In this document: piece by piece, positions 40,763 through 49,655 of the stretch
Layout of the letters: each line of letters begins with the position of its first letter
Numbering within the stretch: the first letter of the stretch is position 1
NCBI GenBank assembly: GCA_021151695.1
Contig: JAGKWU010000009.1
Span: forward strand, 243,042 to 307,041
Direction of reading: 5' to 3'
From: Cellvibrionaceae bacterium
GTDB taxonomy: Bacteria; Pseudomonadota; Gammaproteobacteria; Pseudomonadales; Cellvibrionaceae
Length of the DNA stretch: 64,000 nt
Notes under the pieces: model-generated
Database searches by the model: none
What the model saw: the letters and a program-made list of their open reading frames with translations, nothing else
What the model was told of the DNA's origin: nothing
Position numbers and translations under genes: made by a program

Positions 40763-43700
40763 ATGATCACATTCAGCCGGCACAGCTTCGGTGGCTGGCT
40801 ACTACTTGTGTTGCTTCAGGTAGTGGCCTCGTCTGCCTTTGCGCTCAATATGATGTTTGAACACGTGCAGCCTGCGGAAGCGGGACGCAATAGTGCGTTC
40901 AACAATCTGGTGGCGATCACCCAGGATCCGCAGGGTTTTATCTGGTTGGCCGGGCCGGAAAATCTGGTGCGTTACGATGGTGTTGAGTTCAAATCCTACG
41001 ATGCCAGCCCTACCGACCCGAGTAATCGCTGCGGGCAATTCATCCACAGTTTGCTGGTAGATGCCAAGGGCGAGCTCTGGGTGGGGTCCGAATCCGGCTT
41101 TTGCCATTATCGTCGCGAACTGGACAGCTTTGAGCCAGTGACTATCACTGAGCTGGGCGCCAACAATACGGTCTACGCCCTGGCGGAGGATACCAAAGGT
41201 AACCTCTACATAGCTGACAATGGCCGTCTGGTGATACTCGACGCCCAGCGCAAACGCGCCAGCCAATTGCGTTTGCCGCCATCGCTCTCATCCAATTCCG
41301 GTACCAGCTTGCGCGCCCTGTTGGTCGACAGCAGCAACCGCCTCTGGATGGGTACCAGCGATGCGGGTTTGCTGATGATCGACCTGGATAAAGGCCTGGA
41401 CGCGCCCAACCTGCAGATATTGCAGCACAAGGCCGAGGATGCCAGCAGTATCGCCGGTACCCGGGTGGAATCCCTGCGCGAAAACGGCCGCGGCCAGCTC
41501 TGGGTGGGCTACTACCAGGCGGGCGTGGATTTACTGGATATCGCCAGCCTCAAGGTGGTTCGCCATTGGGGCGATCTGGGTACTAATGGCAGCAATAGTG
41601 TCTGGCAGATCATGCGCGATTCGCGCAACAACTTCTGGTTTACCACCGACGGTGCCGGCCTGATGCGCTACGATCCTGTGAGCGAAAGCTTCGAACACCA
41701 GCGCCACCAGGAGGCTAATCCCAACAGCCTCGCCAGCGATAAAACGGTGGGGATTTTTGAGGATGCCCAAAAAAATCTCTGGATCACGGCGTTTCCTCGC
41801 GGCATCCATCTGTACACCAGCACCAATAGCCAGGTGCGCAACTTCCAGCAGGCATCGCCCGGCCAGCCACTTCAGCTCAACCACAATGGCGTACTCAGCT
41901 TTATGGAGACGCCTGATCAGAATATCTGGGTGGGCACTGAAATGGGTATTAACCGCTATGATCCCACGACGGGACGGTTTGAAAACTTGTCTGACCCGGC
42001 GGGACCGCTGCATCTGCCTCTCAAACCCATCACCTGCATGGCTATAGATGAGGCGGGCAATTATTGGATAGGCACCTGGGGCGACGGCGTCTACCGGCTC
42101 AACCGCGGTACGGGTCAGTTGCAGCATTTCAGTGCCGATGGCGAACAGGGCAGCATCCACAGCAATATTATCTGGGACATACTCCCTAACCCCGATGGCA
42201 GCCTCTGGTTTGCGACCCAGGGCGGCGGTCTCAATCGCTATGATCCCCTCAGCAAAACCTTTACGGCGACCATGCCGCTCAATGATGGCAGCGGCCTGTC
42301 GGGCGCTGACCTCTATCAGCTTACCTACGATCGCCAGGGCCGTTTGTGGATAGCTGGCACTAATGGTCTGGATCGCCTGGACACCAAGGGCAAGTACACC
42401 CATTTCGGCCTTAACAAAGCAGATGCTCCCCAGCCCTTGCCCAGCCTCATGATTCGCAGCCTGTTTGAAGACAGCAACGGCCGCGTCTGGATCGGCACCC
42501 TGGATCGCGGCGCCTTTATCTGGCAAGGCGACAACCAACGACTGATTGGCATAGGTGCGGCCCAAGGGCTTCCCAACCAGTCAGTGACCGCCATCAATCA
42601 GGACCAGATGGGTAATATCTGGCTCAGTACCCACGAGGGACTGGCCAAGGTGGAACCGCGCAGCCTCAAGCTGGAAACCTTCAACAGTAGCCAGGGTATA
42701 GCCGCGACTACCGTCAACCGTGGCGCCAGCTATATAGCGCGCGACGGCAGCTTTTACCTGGGTGGGATTGAGGGGATGAGCATCTTCAAACCTGAGCAGT
42801 TGCAACACGGTGTAGCTGATTTTCCGGTATTGCTTACCCGCCTCAAGCTGAGCAACCGGCCGGTGACAGTGCAAGACAGGGATTCGCCACTGGAGCGCAA
42901 TATCAGCCTTTCCCGCGAGTTGCACCTCAACCATACCCACAGCATGGTGGCCTTCGAATTTGCCGGGCTCAGCTACCATCAAGCGCGCTTTAACCAGTAC
43001 GCCTACATGCTTGAGCACTTCGACAAGCAGTGGAATGAGATAGGCAGCAACACCAGTGCGACCTATACCAATATCCCGCCGGGGCGCTACCTGTTCCGCG
43101 TGAAAGCGGCCAACAGCGAGGGCCAGTGGAGCGGGAAGGAAGCCAGCCTTGTTGTCGTTGTCAGCCCGCCGCCCTGGAAAACACTCTGGGCCTACCTCTT
43201 TTACGCCGCCTGCGCACTGGGCCTGGTGCACCTGATCTACCGCCGCCAGCGTGAATTGGCAGCGCTTGAAAAAGAAAAGCAGCTCAACACGGCGCTGTTG
43301 CGTATCAACAATATCAAAGATGCCTTTTTGGCCAACACCACCCATGAGCTGCGCACGCCGGTCAGCGGCATAGTCGGTTTGGCCACGGCGCTGGAGGAAG
43401 AATTAAAGCTGCCGCCCGGTGAAACCCGGCGCAAGCTGGAGCTGATCATCTCCAGCGGCCAGCGCTTAAGCCATCTGATCAGCGATATTCTCGACTACAC
43501 CAAGATGGCTGATTCCCGCATAGAGCTGTTCAAAAGCTGGGTGGAGATTTATCCCCTGGTAGAAAAAGTTTTCTCCATCGCGCGGCCGTTGGCCGCCAAT
43601 AAGGAGATGGCGTTGATCAACAACACCAGCCCGGATGAACGCCTCTGGGCGGATGCCAATCGACTGGAGCAGGTGTTGATCAATTTAGTCAGTAACGGCA

Positions 43701-44461
43701 TCAAATACTCTGATGGCGGCTTTATCAAAGTCATCAGCGAGCGGGATGCGGAACAATTGAACCTGACTGTCCAGGACAGCGGTATAGGCATAGCGCAGGA
43801 AGACCTGGCCAAATTGTTCTTGCCCTTCAGCCAGTTGGAGGCTTCCGCCAATCGTCGCGCGGGCGGTACGGGTTTGGGCCTGGCGGTTAGTCGCCATCTG
43901 ATAGAACAGCACGGCGGCGAGATACAGGTGAAATCTGTTCTGGGCCAGGGATCGCAGTTCACCATCAGCCTGCCCATACTCCTGCCTGACCGACAGGAAC
44001 AGCAGGCACCTACGGCGGCACCGCTACCTACCAGCGCACCCTTCTTGACAGGTCGTAATCTACTCTACGCGGATGATGACACCATTAACTGCATGATTTT
44101 GCGCCGGCAGTTGGCAGCCACAGGCGCGAATCTGCTGGAAGCCACCAACGGTCAGCAAGCTTATGAATTACTGGAGAGCCAGAGTTGGGTGGATCTGGTC
44201 ATTCTGGATGTGCAAATGCCACACCTGAGCGGTTTTGACGTCTGTCGCAAAATGCGCGCCTCACCGCGCTGGCAATCTACGCCAGTGATCTTCCTCACCG
44301 CCAATGTTACCGACGCCGACAAGCTGGAAGCCCAAGCGCTGGCGCCGGCTATCATAGTGCTCAAACCCATGGCCAAAGAGCGTCTCTGGCAACAGTTGAT
44401 GCAGCTGCTCAAACTGGAGCCGGAGCAGGCCCCGATCGCGCCGGAATCCAGATATCTCTAA
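40763..44461 (+). CDS. Two-component-propeller hybrid sensor histidine kinase/response regulator
   Basis: 1,232 residues from the ATG of MITFSRHSFGGWLLLVLLQ (signal peptide to about 30). A long periplasmic part (about 30-690) contains repeated propeller units (for example QGFIWLAGPENLVRYDG, NIWVGTEMGINRYDP, RVWIGTLDRGAF). A Y_Y_Y domain (about 740-810) and one membrane span (WAYLFYAACALGLVHLIY) follow. The kinase core has H-box THELRTPVSG, N-box NLVSNGIKYS, DSGIGIA and GTGLGLA. The C-terminal receiver carries the phospho-acceptor in VILDVQMP and the lysine in VLKPM. There is no DNA-binding domain. This resembles polysaccharide-sensing HTCS-type proteins that lack the AraC output. Confidence 0.88.
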   Translation: MITFSRHSFGGWLLLVLLQVVASSAFALNMMFEHVQPAEAGRNSAFNNLVAITQDPQGFIWLAGPENLVRYDGVEFKSYDASPTDPSNRCGQFIHSLLVDAKGELWVGSESGFCHYRRELDSFEPVTITELGANNTVYALAEDTKGNLYIADNGRLVILDAQRKRASQLRLPPSLSSNSGTSLRALLVDSSNRLWMGTSDAGLLMIDLDKGLDAPNLQILQHKAEDASSIAGTRVESLRENGRGQLWVGYYQAGVDLLDIASLKVVRHWGDLGTNGSNSVWQIMRDSRNNFWFTTDGAGLMRYDPVSESFEHQRHQEANPNSLASDKTVGIFEDAQKNLWITAFPRGIHLYTSTNSQVRNFQQASPGQPLQLNHNGVLSFMETPDQNIWVGTEMGINRYDPTTGRFENLSDPAGPLHLPLKPITCMAIDEAGNYWIGTWGDGVYRLNRGTGQLQHFSADGEQGSIHSNIIWDILPNPDGSLWFATQGGGLNRYDPLSKTFTATMPLNDGSGLSGADLYQLTYDRQGRLWIAGTNGLDRLDTKGKYTHFGLNKADAPQPLPSLMIRSLFEDSNGRVWIGTLDRGAFIWQGDNQRLIGIGAAQGLPNQSVTAINQDQMGNIWLSTHEGLAKVEPRSLKLETFNSSQGIAATTVNRGASYIARDGSFYLGGIEGMSIFKPEQLQHGVADFPVLLTRLKLSNRPVTVQDRDSPLERNISLSRELHLNHTHSMVAFEFAGLSYHQARFNQYAYMLEHFDKQWNEIGSNTSATYTNIPPGRYLFRVKAANSEGQWSGKEASLVVVVSPPPWKTLWAYLFYAACALGLVHLIYRRQRELAALEKEKQLNTALLRINNIKDAFLANTTHELRTPVSGIVGLATALEEELKLPPGETRRKLELIISSGQRLSHLISDILDYTKMADSRIELFKSWVEIYPLVEKVFSIARPLAANKEMALINNTSPDERLWADANRLEQVLINLVSNGIKYSDGGFIKVISERDAEQLNLTVQDSGIGIAQEDLAKLFLPFSQLEASANRRAGGTGLGLAVSRHLIEQHGGEIQVKSVLGQGSQFTISLPILLPDRQEQQAPTAAPLPTSAPFLTGRNLLYADDDTINCMILRRQLAATGANLLEATNGQQAYELLESQSWVDLVILDVQMPHLSGFDVCRKMRASPRWQSTPVIFLTANVTDADKLEAQALAPAIIVLKPMAKERLWQQLMQLLKLEPEQAPIAPESRYL

Positions 44462-44491
44462 ATACCATTGCCACTAGTCCCTACATCTCAC

Positions 44492-44917
44492 TCAGCCGAG
44501 CATGCTGTCTAGCAGGCGTAACAAAGCGCTGCGCTGGCTGGCATTAAGCCGCGGCCAAAAGACTTGCAGGTTGGCTGTGTCGTCGGCGAGTTTGAGTTGC
44601 GCCAACTCGTGGTGGGCAAGCCCCCCATTGGCCGGGAGGTAACTGGGCGGCGCCGATTCGCGCAGTTCGTCGGCGGGCGTGTTGTCTTCCGGCATATCCA
44701 GAAAAAACCATGACACAGGTATATCCAGATAGCTGGCCAGCAGATAAAGCTGGGCGGCGCTGAGCTTATTCTGGCCATTTTCATAGCGGGAAATTTGCTG
44801 TTGGGTGGAGCCTATAGCCTCCGCCAGGGCCGTTGCACTTAAGCCCATCTGCTGACGACATTTTTTGAGGCGCAGCCCCAGAAGCTGGTCTATCTCATTG
44901 GTGGTAGGTTTCGCCAT
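44492..44917 (-). CDS. XRE-family helix-turn-helix regulator A
   Basis: About 141 residues from the ATG of MAKPTTNEIDQLLG; an ATG two codons upstream is also possible. The HTH (about 10-65) reads LGLRLKKCRQQMGLSATALAEAIGSTQQQISRYENGQNKLSAAQLYLLASYLDIP. The C-terminal half may sense or oligomerise; it is Leu/Ala-rich and ends RSALLRLLDSMLG. It is divergent from the small gene at 45046. Its upstream flank contains ACAGGTAA twice and GTGTT...TAACGC twice, which may be operators. Confidence 0.8.
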   Translation of the reverse strand: MAKPTTNEIDQLLGLRLKKCRQQMGLSATALAEAIGSTQQQISRYENGQNKLSAAQLYLLASYLDIPVSWFFLDMPEDNTPADELRESAPPSYLPANGGLAHHELAQLKLADDTANLQVFWPRLNASQRSALLRLLDSMLG

Positions 44918-45045
44918 AAACATAATCCACAAACAGGTAAATAGGTGTTAATAACGCCATTGACAGGTAAGTTGCATCGACATTATGATCATAGCGCAAA
45001 TTTTAAATGTGTAAATAGTGTTTTTTAACGCTTTTTAGGTGTTTT

Positions 45046-45282
45046 ATGAATAAACCAAAGAGGGACTTGATCATGACCGAACTGGTAACCTTTTACGACG
45101 ACTTTATCGCCTTCCAGGCGCGTTGCGCCTTCTTTTGCGATGCATTTAGCGCGCTGGCGGCCCAACAGCACTGGGAATCCAATAGCCAGCGCGGGCTGAG
45201 CCTGCACTCAGCCGAGTTGAAAGATGAGCTGGAACAGTTACGCCGCAGGCTGCATCAGCTAATCAGTGATCCTTCCCGGTAA
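45046..45282 (+). CDS. Small protein of unknown function A
   Basis: 78 residues (69 if the second ATG, behind GAGGGACTTGATC, is used). It is probably helical. FYDDFIAFQARCAFFCDAFSALAAQQ is amphipathic and the C-terminus LKDELEQLRRRLHQLI is coiled-coil-like. No family was recognised. It is divergent from XRE regulator A and convergent with another small protein whose C-terminus, CELRKLINELF, is of similar type. Confidence 0.5.
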   Translation: MNKPKRDLIMTELVTFYDDFIAFQARCAFFCDAFSALAAQQHWESNSQRGLSLHSAELKDELEQLRRRLHQLISDPSR

Positions 45283-45324
45283 CCCGCGCGCAACTAAGCA
45301 GCGTTGCCGCGGTCGGGGGTTGTA

Positions 45325-45552
45325 TCAGCCAAACAGTTCGTTGATCAGCTTGCGCAGTTCGCAGACCTGCTCCTCCATCACCATGACATAGGGACGGACT
45401 ATATTCCGCTGGGGAGCGCTCTCACTGTTATCTAGCATTATCTGGGCAGCGCAAAGCGCCTGGAGTTTATCCAGCCGCTGGTAGATTTCATCTTCCAACA
45501 CGTAGTTACTTAAAAAATTCAAATTTAAGGCGGGTTCGACAGGTTTGTTCAT
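45325..45552 (-). CDS. Small protein of unknown function B
   Basis: 75 residues from the ATG of MNKPVEPALNLNFL, with AAAGGGAGC just upstream; the longer 134-codon frame has no support. It is helical, with DEIYQRLDKLQALCAAQIML and a C-terminal helix EEQVCELRKLINELFG. It lies divergently from XRE regulator B, mirroring the arrangement of small protein A with regulator A. The function is unknown. Confidence 0.6.
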   Translation of the reverse strand: MNKPVEPALNLNFLSNYVLEDEIYQRLDKLQALCAAQIMLDNSESAPQRNIVRPYVMVMEEQVCELRKLINELFG

Positions 45553-45728
45553 AGCAGCTCCCTTTGCATTTGTCGTTTTCTGGTCGGTTTTCTGGTGGTT
45601 GTGTATAGCAGTGGTTGAGATATCGCCAACAATGCTGGCTAATACGAAGCTTAGCTTCGTTACCGGAGAAATACAACAGCAATAACATGCGGACACACTC
45701 GTAGGGGACTGGCTAGAGGACAGCGACA

Positions 45729-45950
45729 ATGGGACAGTTAAAAAAGCAGTTTGGACAAAGGGTAAAAAGCGTGCGTCTGGCCGCCAGAATTACTCAGGAG
45801 CGGCTGGCGGATAGTGTGGGCGTAACTATAGAAACCATCAGCAACATTGAACGTGGTGTTTATGGCCCCTCGTTCGACACCCTGGAAAAGCTCGCTGCGG
45901 CCCTGGGTATCCCCGTGCATGAGCTATTTGTTTTTAGCGGCTCTCACTAA
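45729..45950 (+). CDS. XRE-family helix-turn-helix regulator B
   Basis: 73 residues, essentially a single HTH_3 domain: FGQRVKSVRLAARITQERLADSVGVTIETISNIERGVYGPSFDTLEKLAAALGIPVHELF. It starts at the only sensible ATG. The 3' end overlaps the convergent glycosylase gene by 27 bases. It may regulate the divergent small protein B. Confidence 0.85.
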   Translation: MGQLKKQFGQRVKSVRLAARITQERLADSVGVTIETISNIERGVYGPSFDTLEKLAAALGIPVHELFVFSGSH

Positions 45951-46652
45951 TCCGGGTTTGGCTGTAGCCACAGCCTCAGGCTGTTTTGTCGATAGCTTGC
46001 TCTTTTCTGCGTCGTTATTTTCTCTGCGATAGTCCGGCAGCTCCAGCGCCCGCCACAGATACCAGGCTGCCACCGTGCGATGGGGGCTCAATGCTTGTCC
46101 GGCCTGGTGCAGTGCTTTGGGGGTGGGCAACTCCGGCAGGGATTTCAACCAGCGATAACCGGCACGTACACCATAATCGTCAACGGGCAGTACGTCGCCG
46201 CGTTCCAGGGTGTAAATCAGCAGCATTTCAACCGTCCAACGGCCGATACCGGGCAGGCTTACCAGTTGTTTGATTAAGACCTCATCCTCCATCTGGTCGG
46301 CCAGGAGCCGACTGGGAACCAGGCCGCTCAAGGTGCCTTCGGCGATGGCTTTTAGCGTGGCAATTTTGCGGACTGAAAAGCCGCAACCGCGCAATACCGA
46401 TTCATCCAGCGCCAAGAGTTGCGTCGGTTCCGGAAAGCCGCCGGCAAGCGTCTCCAGTCGCAATAAAATGGCTTCAGCCGCGCGCCTGTGCAACTGTTGA
46501 TGGGCCACGGCGCGGGCCAGCGCTTCATAGGGTTCGCGCTCGGGTTTGGCTACGTGGGTGCAGGGGCCGACGGTGGCGATCAGCCGCGCCCAATCGGCGT
46601 CTATACCGGCCAGGTGCTTGCTGGCTTTCAGGAAAGGATTTTTGCCCGTCAT
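45924..46652 (-). CDS. AlkA-like DNA-3-methyladenine glycosylase (HhH-GPD)
   Basis: 242 residues. The helix-hairpin-helix LVSLPGIGRWTVEMLLIYTL and the catalytic aspartate in VLPVDDYGVRAGYRW are both present. AHQQLHRRAAEAI is the conserved entry helix. It excises alkylated bases. The C-terminal 25 residues are Lys/Ala-rich and poorly conserved in appearance; they lie in the overlap with the convergent regulator. It is divergent from ada across about 150 bases, consistent with a joint adaptive response. Confidence 0.88.
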   Translation of the reverse strand: MTGKNPFLKASKHLAGIDADWARLIATVGPCTHVAKPEREPYEALARAVAHQQLHRRAAEAILLRLETLAGGFPEPTQLLALDESVLRGCGFSVRKIATLKAIAEGTLSGLVPSRLLADQMEDEVLIKQLVSLPGIGRWTVEMLLIYTLERGDVLPVDDYGVRAGYRWLKSLPELPTPKALHQAGQALSPHRTVAAWYLWRALELPDYRRENNDAEKSKLSTKQPEAVATAKPGLVRAAKNK

Positions 46653-46804
46653 AGAAATTCCCGTCGCAGAGAAAAATCTGAGTCTAGCAGTGTCGACAGG
46701 TTACTACCCCCACTTTAATGACGACAAATTTGATCGCCATTTTCGGAGTGCGGCATGGGAACAGGCTGGCTATAGTGACGTGACTGTTTGATTTGGAGTC
46801 CGTC

Positions 46805-47872
46805 ATGTCCACACATTCTGCTGACAAAATTACTGCCGATCCGCGTTGGAAGACGCTGCTGGCGCGCGCTGAGGGCGATTTTGTCTATGGGGTCAGTACG
46901 ACGGGTATCTATTGCCGGCCCACCTGCCCCTCGCGCCTGGCCAAACCCCATCATGTGAGCTTTTACGATAATGCCGATGCTGCCGAGGCGGCCGGTTTTC
47001 GGCCCTGCTTGCGCTGCCATCCCCGCACCCAGGGCTTGCCAGAGCTTCACACAGAGCTGGTCACCCGGGCCTGTCGTTTGTTGGAAGACGCTGAGGAAGC
47101 GCCGGATTTGGCCAGCCTGGCGGCAGAGATAGGCCTGAGCAAACACCATTTCCAACGCATCTTCAAACAGGTGACCGGCCTCACCCCCAAAGCCTACGCC
47201 CGGGGTTTACGCGCCCAGCGGTTGCGTGCGGCCCTGGTGGAGCAGCAGCCAGTCACCCAGGCCATCTACGCCGCTGGCTACCAGAGCCAAAGCCGGTTTT
47301 ACGAAGAATCCCAACAGTTACTGGGCATGAGTGCCAGCCAATATCGCGCCGGCGGCGAGCGGGCGCGTATCCAGTTTGCGGTGGGCCAGTGCAGTTTGGG
47401 AGCGATTCTGGTGGCGCGCAGCGAACGCGGCCTCTGTGCGATTTTGCTGGATGACGAGCCGGAAACACTGGTTAAGGATCTGCAAGCGCGCTTTCCCAAG
47501 GCCGAGCTGATTGGCGGCGATAAGGATTTCGAGCAGTGGGTCGCGCAGGTGACAGGTTTTGTGGAAGCGCCGCGCCTGGGTTTGGCGCTGCCGCTGGATA
47601 TTCGCGGTACAGCTTTCCAGCAGCGCGTCTGGCAGGCATTGACTGACATCCCTCCCGGCAGCACCGCCAGCTATGCGGATATAGCCGAGCGCTTGGGCAA
47701 TCCGAAAGCCGTGCGTGCCGTAGCGGGCGCCTGTGCCGCCAATGCGCTGGCGGTAGCGATTCCCTGCCATCGCGTAGTGCGCAGCGACGGTGGCTTATCC
47801 GGTTATCGCTGGGGCGTAGAGCGCAAGCGCCGATTGCTTGAGCGCGAACGCGTTCAACTTGTAGAGGCTTGA
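46805..47872 (+). CDS. ada: Bifunctional Ada: methylphosphotriester/O6-methylguanine repair and transcription activator
   Basis: 355 residues from the ATG with TGGAG seven bases upstream (an in-frame TTG lies four codons earlier). The N-terminal zinc domain has all four cysteines C37, C41, C68 and C71 in the TTGIYCRPTCPSR and FRPCLRCHP segments. An AraC-type HTH (about 85-175) and a C-terminal methyltransferase with the active PCHRV and GNPKAVRAVAGA follow. It repairs methyl damage and, when methylated, activates alkylation genes. The neighbour alkA-like gene is divergent and mutM follows convergently. Confidence 0.95.
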   Translation: MSTHSADKITADPRWKTLLARAEGDFVYGVSTTGIYCRPTCPSRLAKPHHVSFYDNADAAEAAGFRPCLRCHPRTQGLPELHTELVTRACRLLEDAEEAPDLASLAAEIGLSKHHFQRIFKQVTGLTPKAYARGLRAQRLRAALVEQQPVTQAIYAAGYQSQSRFYEESQQLLGMSASQYRAGGERARIQFAVGQCSLGAILVARSERGLCAILLDDEPETLVKDLQARFPKAELIGGDKDFEQWVAQVTGFVEAPRLGLALPLDIRGTAFQQRVWQALTDIPPGSTASYADIAERLGNPKAVRAVAGACAANALAVAIPCHRVVRSDGGLSGYRWGVERKRRLLERERVQLVEA

Positions 47873-47873
47873 G

Positions 47874-48686
47874 TTACTTCTGGCAATCCACGCAGTACAC
47901 CGTGGTGCGGTCGGTCATGCGCACTTCTTTCAATGCCTTGCCACAGCTGGTGCAGGGCTCGCCGCCGCGTCCGTACACCAGCAGTTGCTGGGCAAAATAA
48001 CCGGGCTTGCCGTCGCCGCCGACAAAATCCCGCAATGTCGTCCCGCCCTGCTCAATGGAGCGGTTGAGCACAAATTTGATATCCCTCACCAGATCTTCAC
48101 AGTTGCGGCGGGTGAGTGTACCGGCTTTGCGGATGGGTTTTATGCGCGCCATAAACAGGGATTCGTTGGCGTAAATATTCCCCACGCCCACTACCACATG
48201 GCTGTCCATGATGAATTGTTTTATCGCCTGGGTGCGTTTGCGGCTGCGTTGAAACAGGTATTCGGCGGTAAATTCGTCCGTAAGCGGTTCGGGGCCGAGC
48301 ATGGCGAGTAAACTGTGTTCCTCCGGCTCGTCTTCCACCCAGAGCAGGCAGCCAAAGCGGCGCGGGTCGTGATAGCGCAATGCCAGTTCACCGAATTCCA
48401 GATCGAAATGATCATGGGTGCCCGGCTCGCTAGCTGTCGGCACTATTCGCAAACTGCCTGACATCCCCAAATGCACCAGCGCATGGCCACAGGAAAATTC
48501 AAACAACAAATATTTACCGCGTCGGCGCAAGCCCAGCAATCTTTCACCTTTAAGCAGGTTGGGTAGTTCATCCGGAATTGGCCAGCGCAGGCGCGGCTGG
48601 CGAATCACCAGCCGGCTTACCTGGCGCTGGAGTATATGGGGCGCAATGCCGCGCAGGGTGGTTTCAACTTCGGGCAACTCGGGCAT
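47874..48686 (-). CDS. mutM: Formamidopyrimidine-DNA glycosylase (Fpg/MutM)
   Basis: 270 residues. The catalytic N-terminus PELPEVETTLRG is present, as are the H2TH segment VVGVGNIYANESLF and the C-terminal zinc finger CTSCGKALKEVRMTDRTTVYC-VDC. It removes 8-oxoguanine and formamidopyrimidines. Its stop is one base from the convergent ada stop. Confidence 0.96.
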   Translation of the reverse strand: MPELPEVETTLRGIAPHILQRQVSRLVIRQPRLRWPIPDELPNLLKGERLLGLRRRGKYLLFEFSCGHALVHLGMSGSLRIVPTASEPGTHDHFDLEFGELALRYHDPRRFGCLLWVEDEPEEHSLLAMLGPEPLTDEFTAEYLFQRSRKRTQAIKQFIMDSHVVVGVGNIYANESLFMARIKPIRKAGTLTRRNCEDLVRDIKFVLNRSIEQGGTTLRDFVGGDGKPGYFAQQLLVYGRGGEPCTSCGKALKEVRMTDRTTVYCVDCQK

Positions 48687-48740
48687 GGGATGCTCATGGT
48701 GATGGAAAAATGACGATCAATTTTGTCAGAAAACGGGCAG

Positions 48741-48774
48741 TGGGTGACAAATAACGGCAGTCGATTGTCACCCA
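48741..48774. promoter_or_regulatory. Perfect 10-base inverted repeat upstream of PEP-CTERM gene 2
   Basis: TGGGTGACAA (48741-48750) and TTGTCACCCA (48765-48774) are separated by 14 bases. It lies 37 bases before the CRP-type site. It may be a second regulator site for the downstream gene; no T-run follows, so a terminator is unlikely. Confidence 0.55.
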
Positions 48775-48810
48775 AAACGAAAAATTGGGCAAAAACTGGC
48801 CGATAAAAAA

Positions 48811-48832
48811 TAATGTGATATGATTCACATTA
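48811..48832. promoter_or_regulatory. Perfect CRP/Vfr-type binding site
   Basis: TAATGTGA-TATGAT-TCACATTA has 8-base perfect arms with the exact TGTGA-N6-TCACA core of cAMP receptor protein sites. It lies about 100 bases before the PEP-CTERM gene 2 start, a suitable position for activation. Regulation by CRP is inferred. Confidence 0.75.
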
Positions 48833-48933
48833 GTAATATCGAGTAGTTATCTAAATTTTGCGTTTTGGCGCGAGAATTGCTGAATAAAAAGGGTGTGTAT
48901 ACCCTTATTCCAATAAAAGTCTGGAGTTATCTG

Positions 48934-49593
48934 ATGAATCGTTTTATCCGTTTTGCTTTTTTACGATCTGTATTGTTACTGGGCAGCCTGGGTTTTGCGG
49001 TAGCAGCAAACGCCAGTCCGGTTATCAGCCTCTCTGCCGCGGGTGATATGTTTACCTCGGTAAGCGGTGCTACAACGGTCACCTTCGACGCGGGCAACTG
49101 TGCCGGTTACGCCTCGTGCGCTGGTGACATGATTCTCACCAGCGGCAACGCCAGCGGCCTCTATGCGTCACCAGCAGGTGACAGCACCGGCTACGTGAGT
49201 GTTCCCAATCCATCTGCCACCAGCCTGACAGCTACCTTTAACCTGGGTGCTACCGCCGACTATTTCGGTCTCTACTGGGGTTCAATCGATAGCTACAACA
49301 GCATCGCGTTCTACCTGAACAATGTGTTGGTTGCCAGCTTCAGCGGTACTGATATCGTAGGTTCAAGTGCCAACGGCAATCAAATCAGCTACAGCTCCAA
49401 CCGTTTTATCAACTTTGATTTTGGCAGTGATCTTTACGATACAGTGAGCTTGACCAGCCACGGGTTTGCTTTCGAGAGCGACAACCACGCTTTCCGCAAA
49501 GTGACTTCTGTGTCCGAGCCTCTTACCCTGGTGCTGTTCGGCCTGGGCTTGGCCGGTTTGGTGGTAGCGCGTCGCTTGAAGCCAACCAAGTAA
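48934..49593 (+). CDS. PEP-CTERM sorting-domain protein 2
   Basis: 219 residues from the ATG of MNRFIRFAFLRSVLLLGSLGFAVAANA (signal peptide); GGAG lies eight bases upstream. The body is a Ser/Gly/Ala-rich beta domain. The C-terminus VSEPLTLVLFGLGLAGLVVARRLK is a PEP-CTERM signal in which the first Pro is Ser. The protein is likely exported and processed by an exosortase encoded elsewhere. A CRP-type site lies upstream. Confidence 0.85.
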   Translation: MNRFIRFAFLRSVLLLGSLGFAVAANASPVISLSAAGDMFTSVSGATTVTFDAGNCAGYASCAGDMILTSGNASGLYASPAGDSTGYVSVPNPSATSLTATFNLGATADYFGLYWGSIDSYNSIAFYLNNVLVASFSGTDIVGSSANGNQISYSSNRFINFDFGSDLYDTVSLTSHGFAFESDNHAFRKVTSVSEPLTLVLFGLGLAGLVVARRLKPTK

Positions 49594-49604
49594 TTGTAAA
49601 AGCA

Positions 49605-49643
49605 TAAAAAAACCCGCCCGGGGCAACCTGAGCGGGTTTTTTT
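49605..49643. terminator. Bidirectional terminator between PEP-CTERM gene 2 and the HDOD gene
   Basis: Outer stem CCCGC (49613-49617) and GCGGG (49632-49636), flanked by an A-run on one side and seven T on the other. It lies between two convergent genes and can serve both. Confidence 0.85.
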
Positions 49644-49655
49644 ATGCGTATCGCA

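Noticed and set aside
41531..42565. 344-codon open frame antisense to the propeller kinase
   Set aside because: Repeated propeller motifs on the sense strand explain it; no coding signals on this strand.
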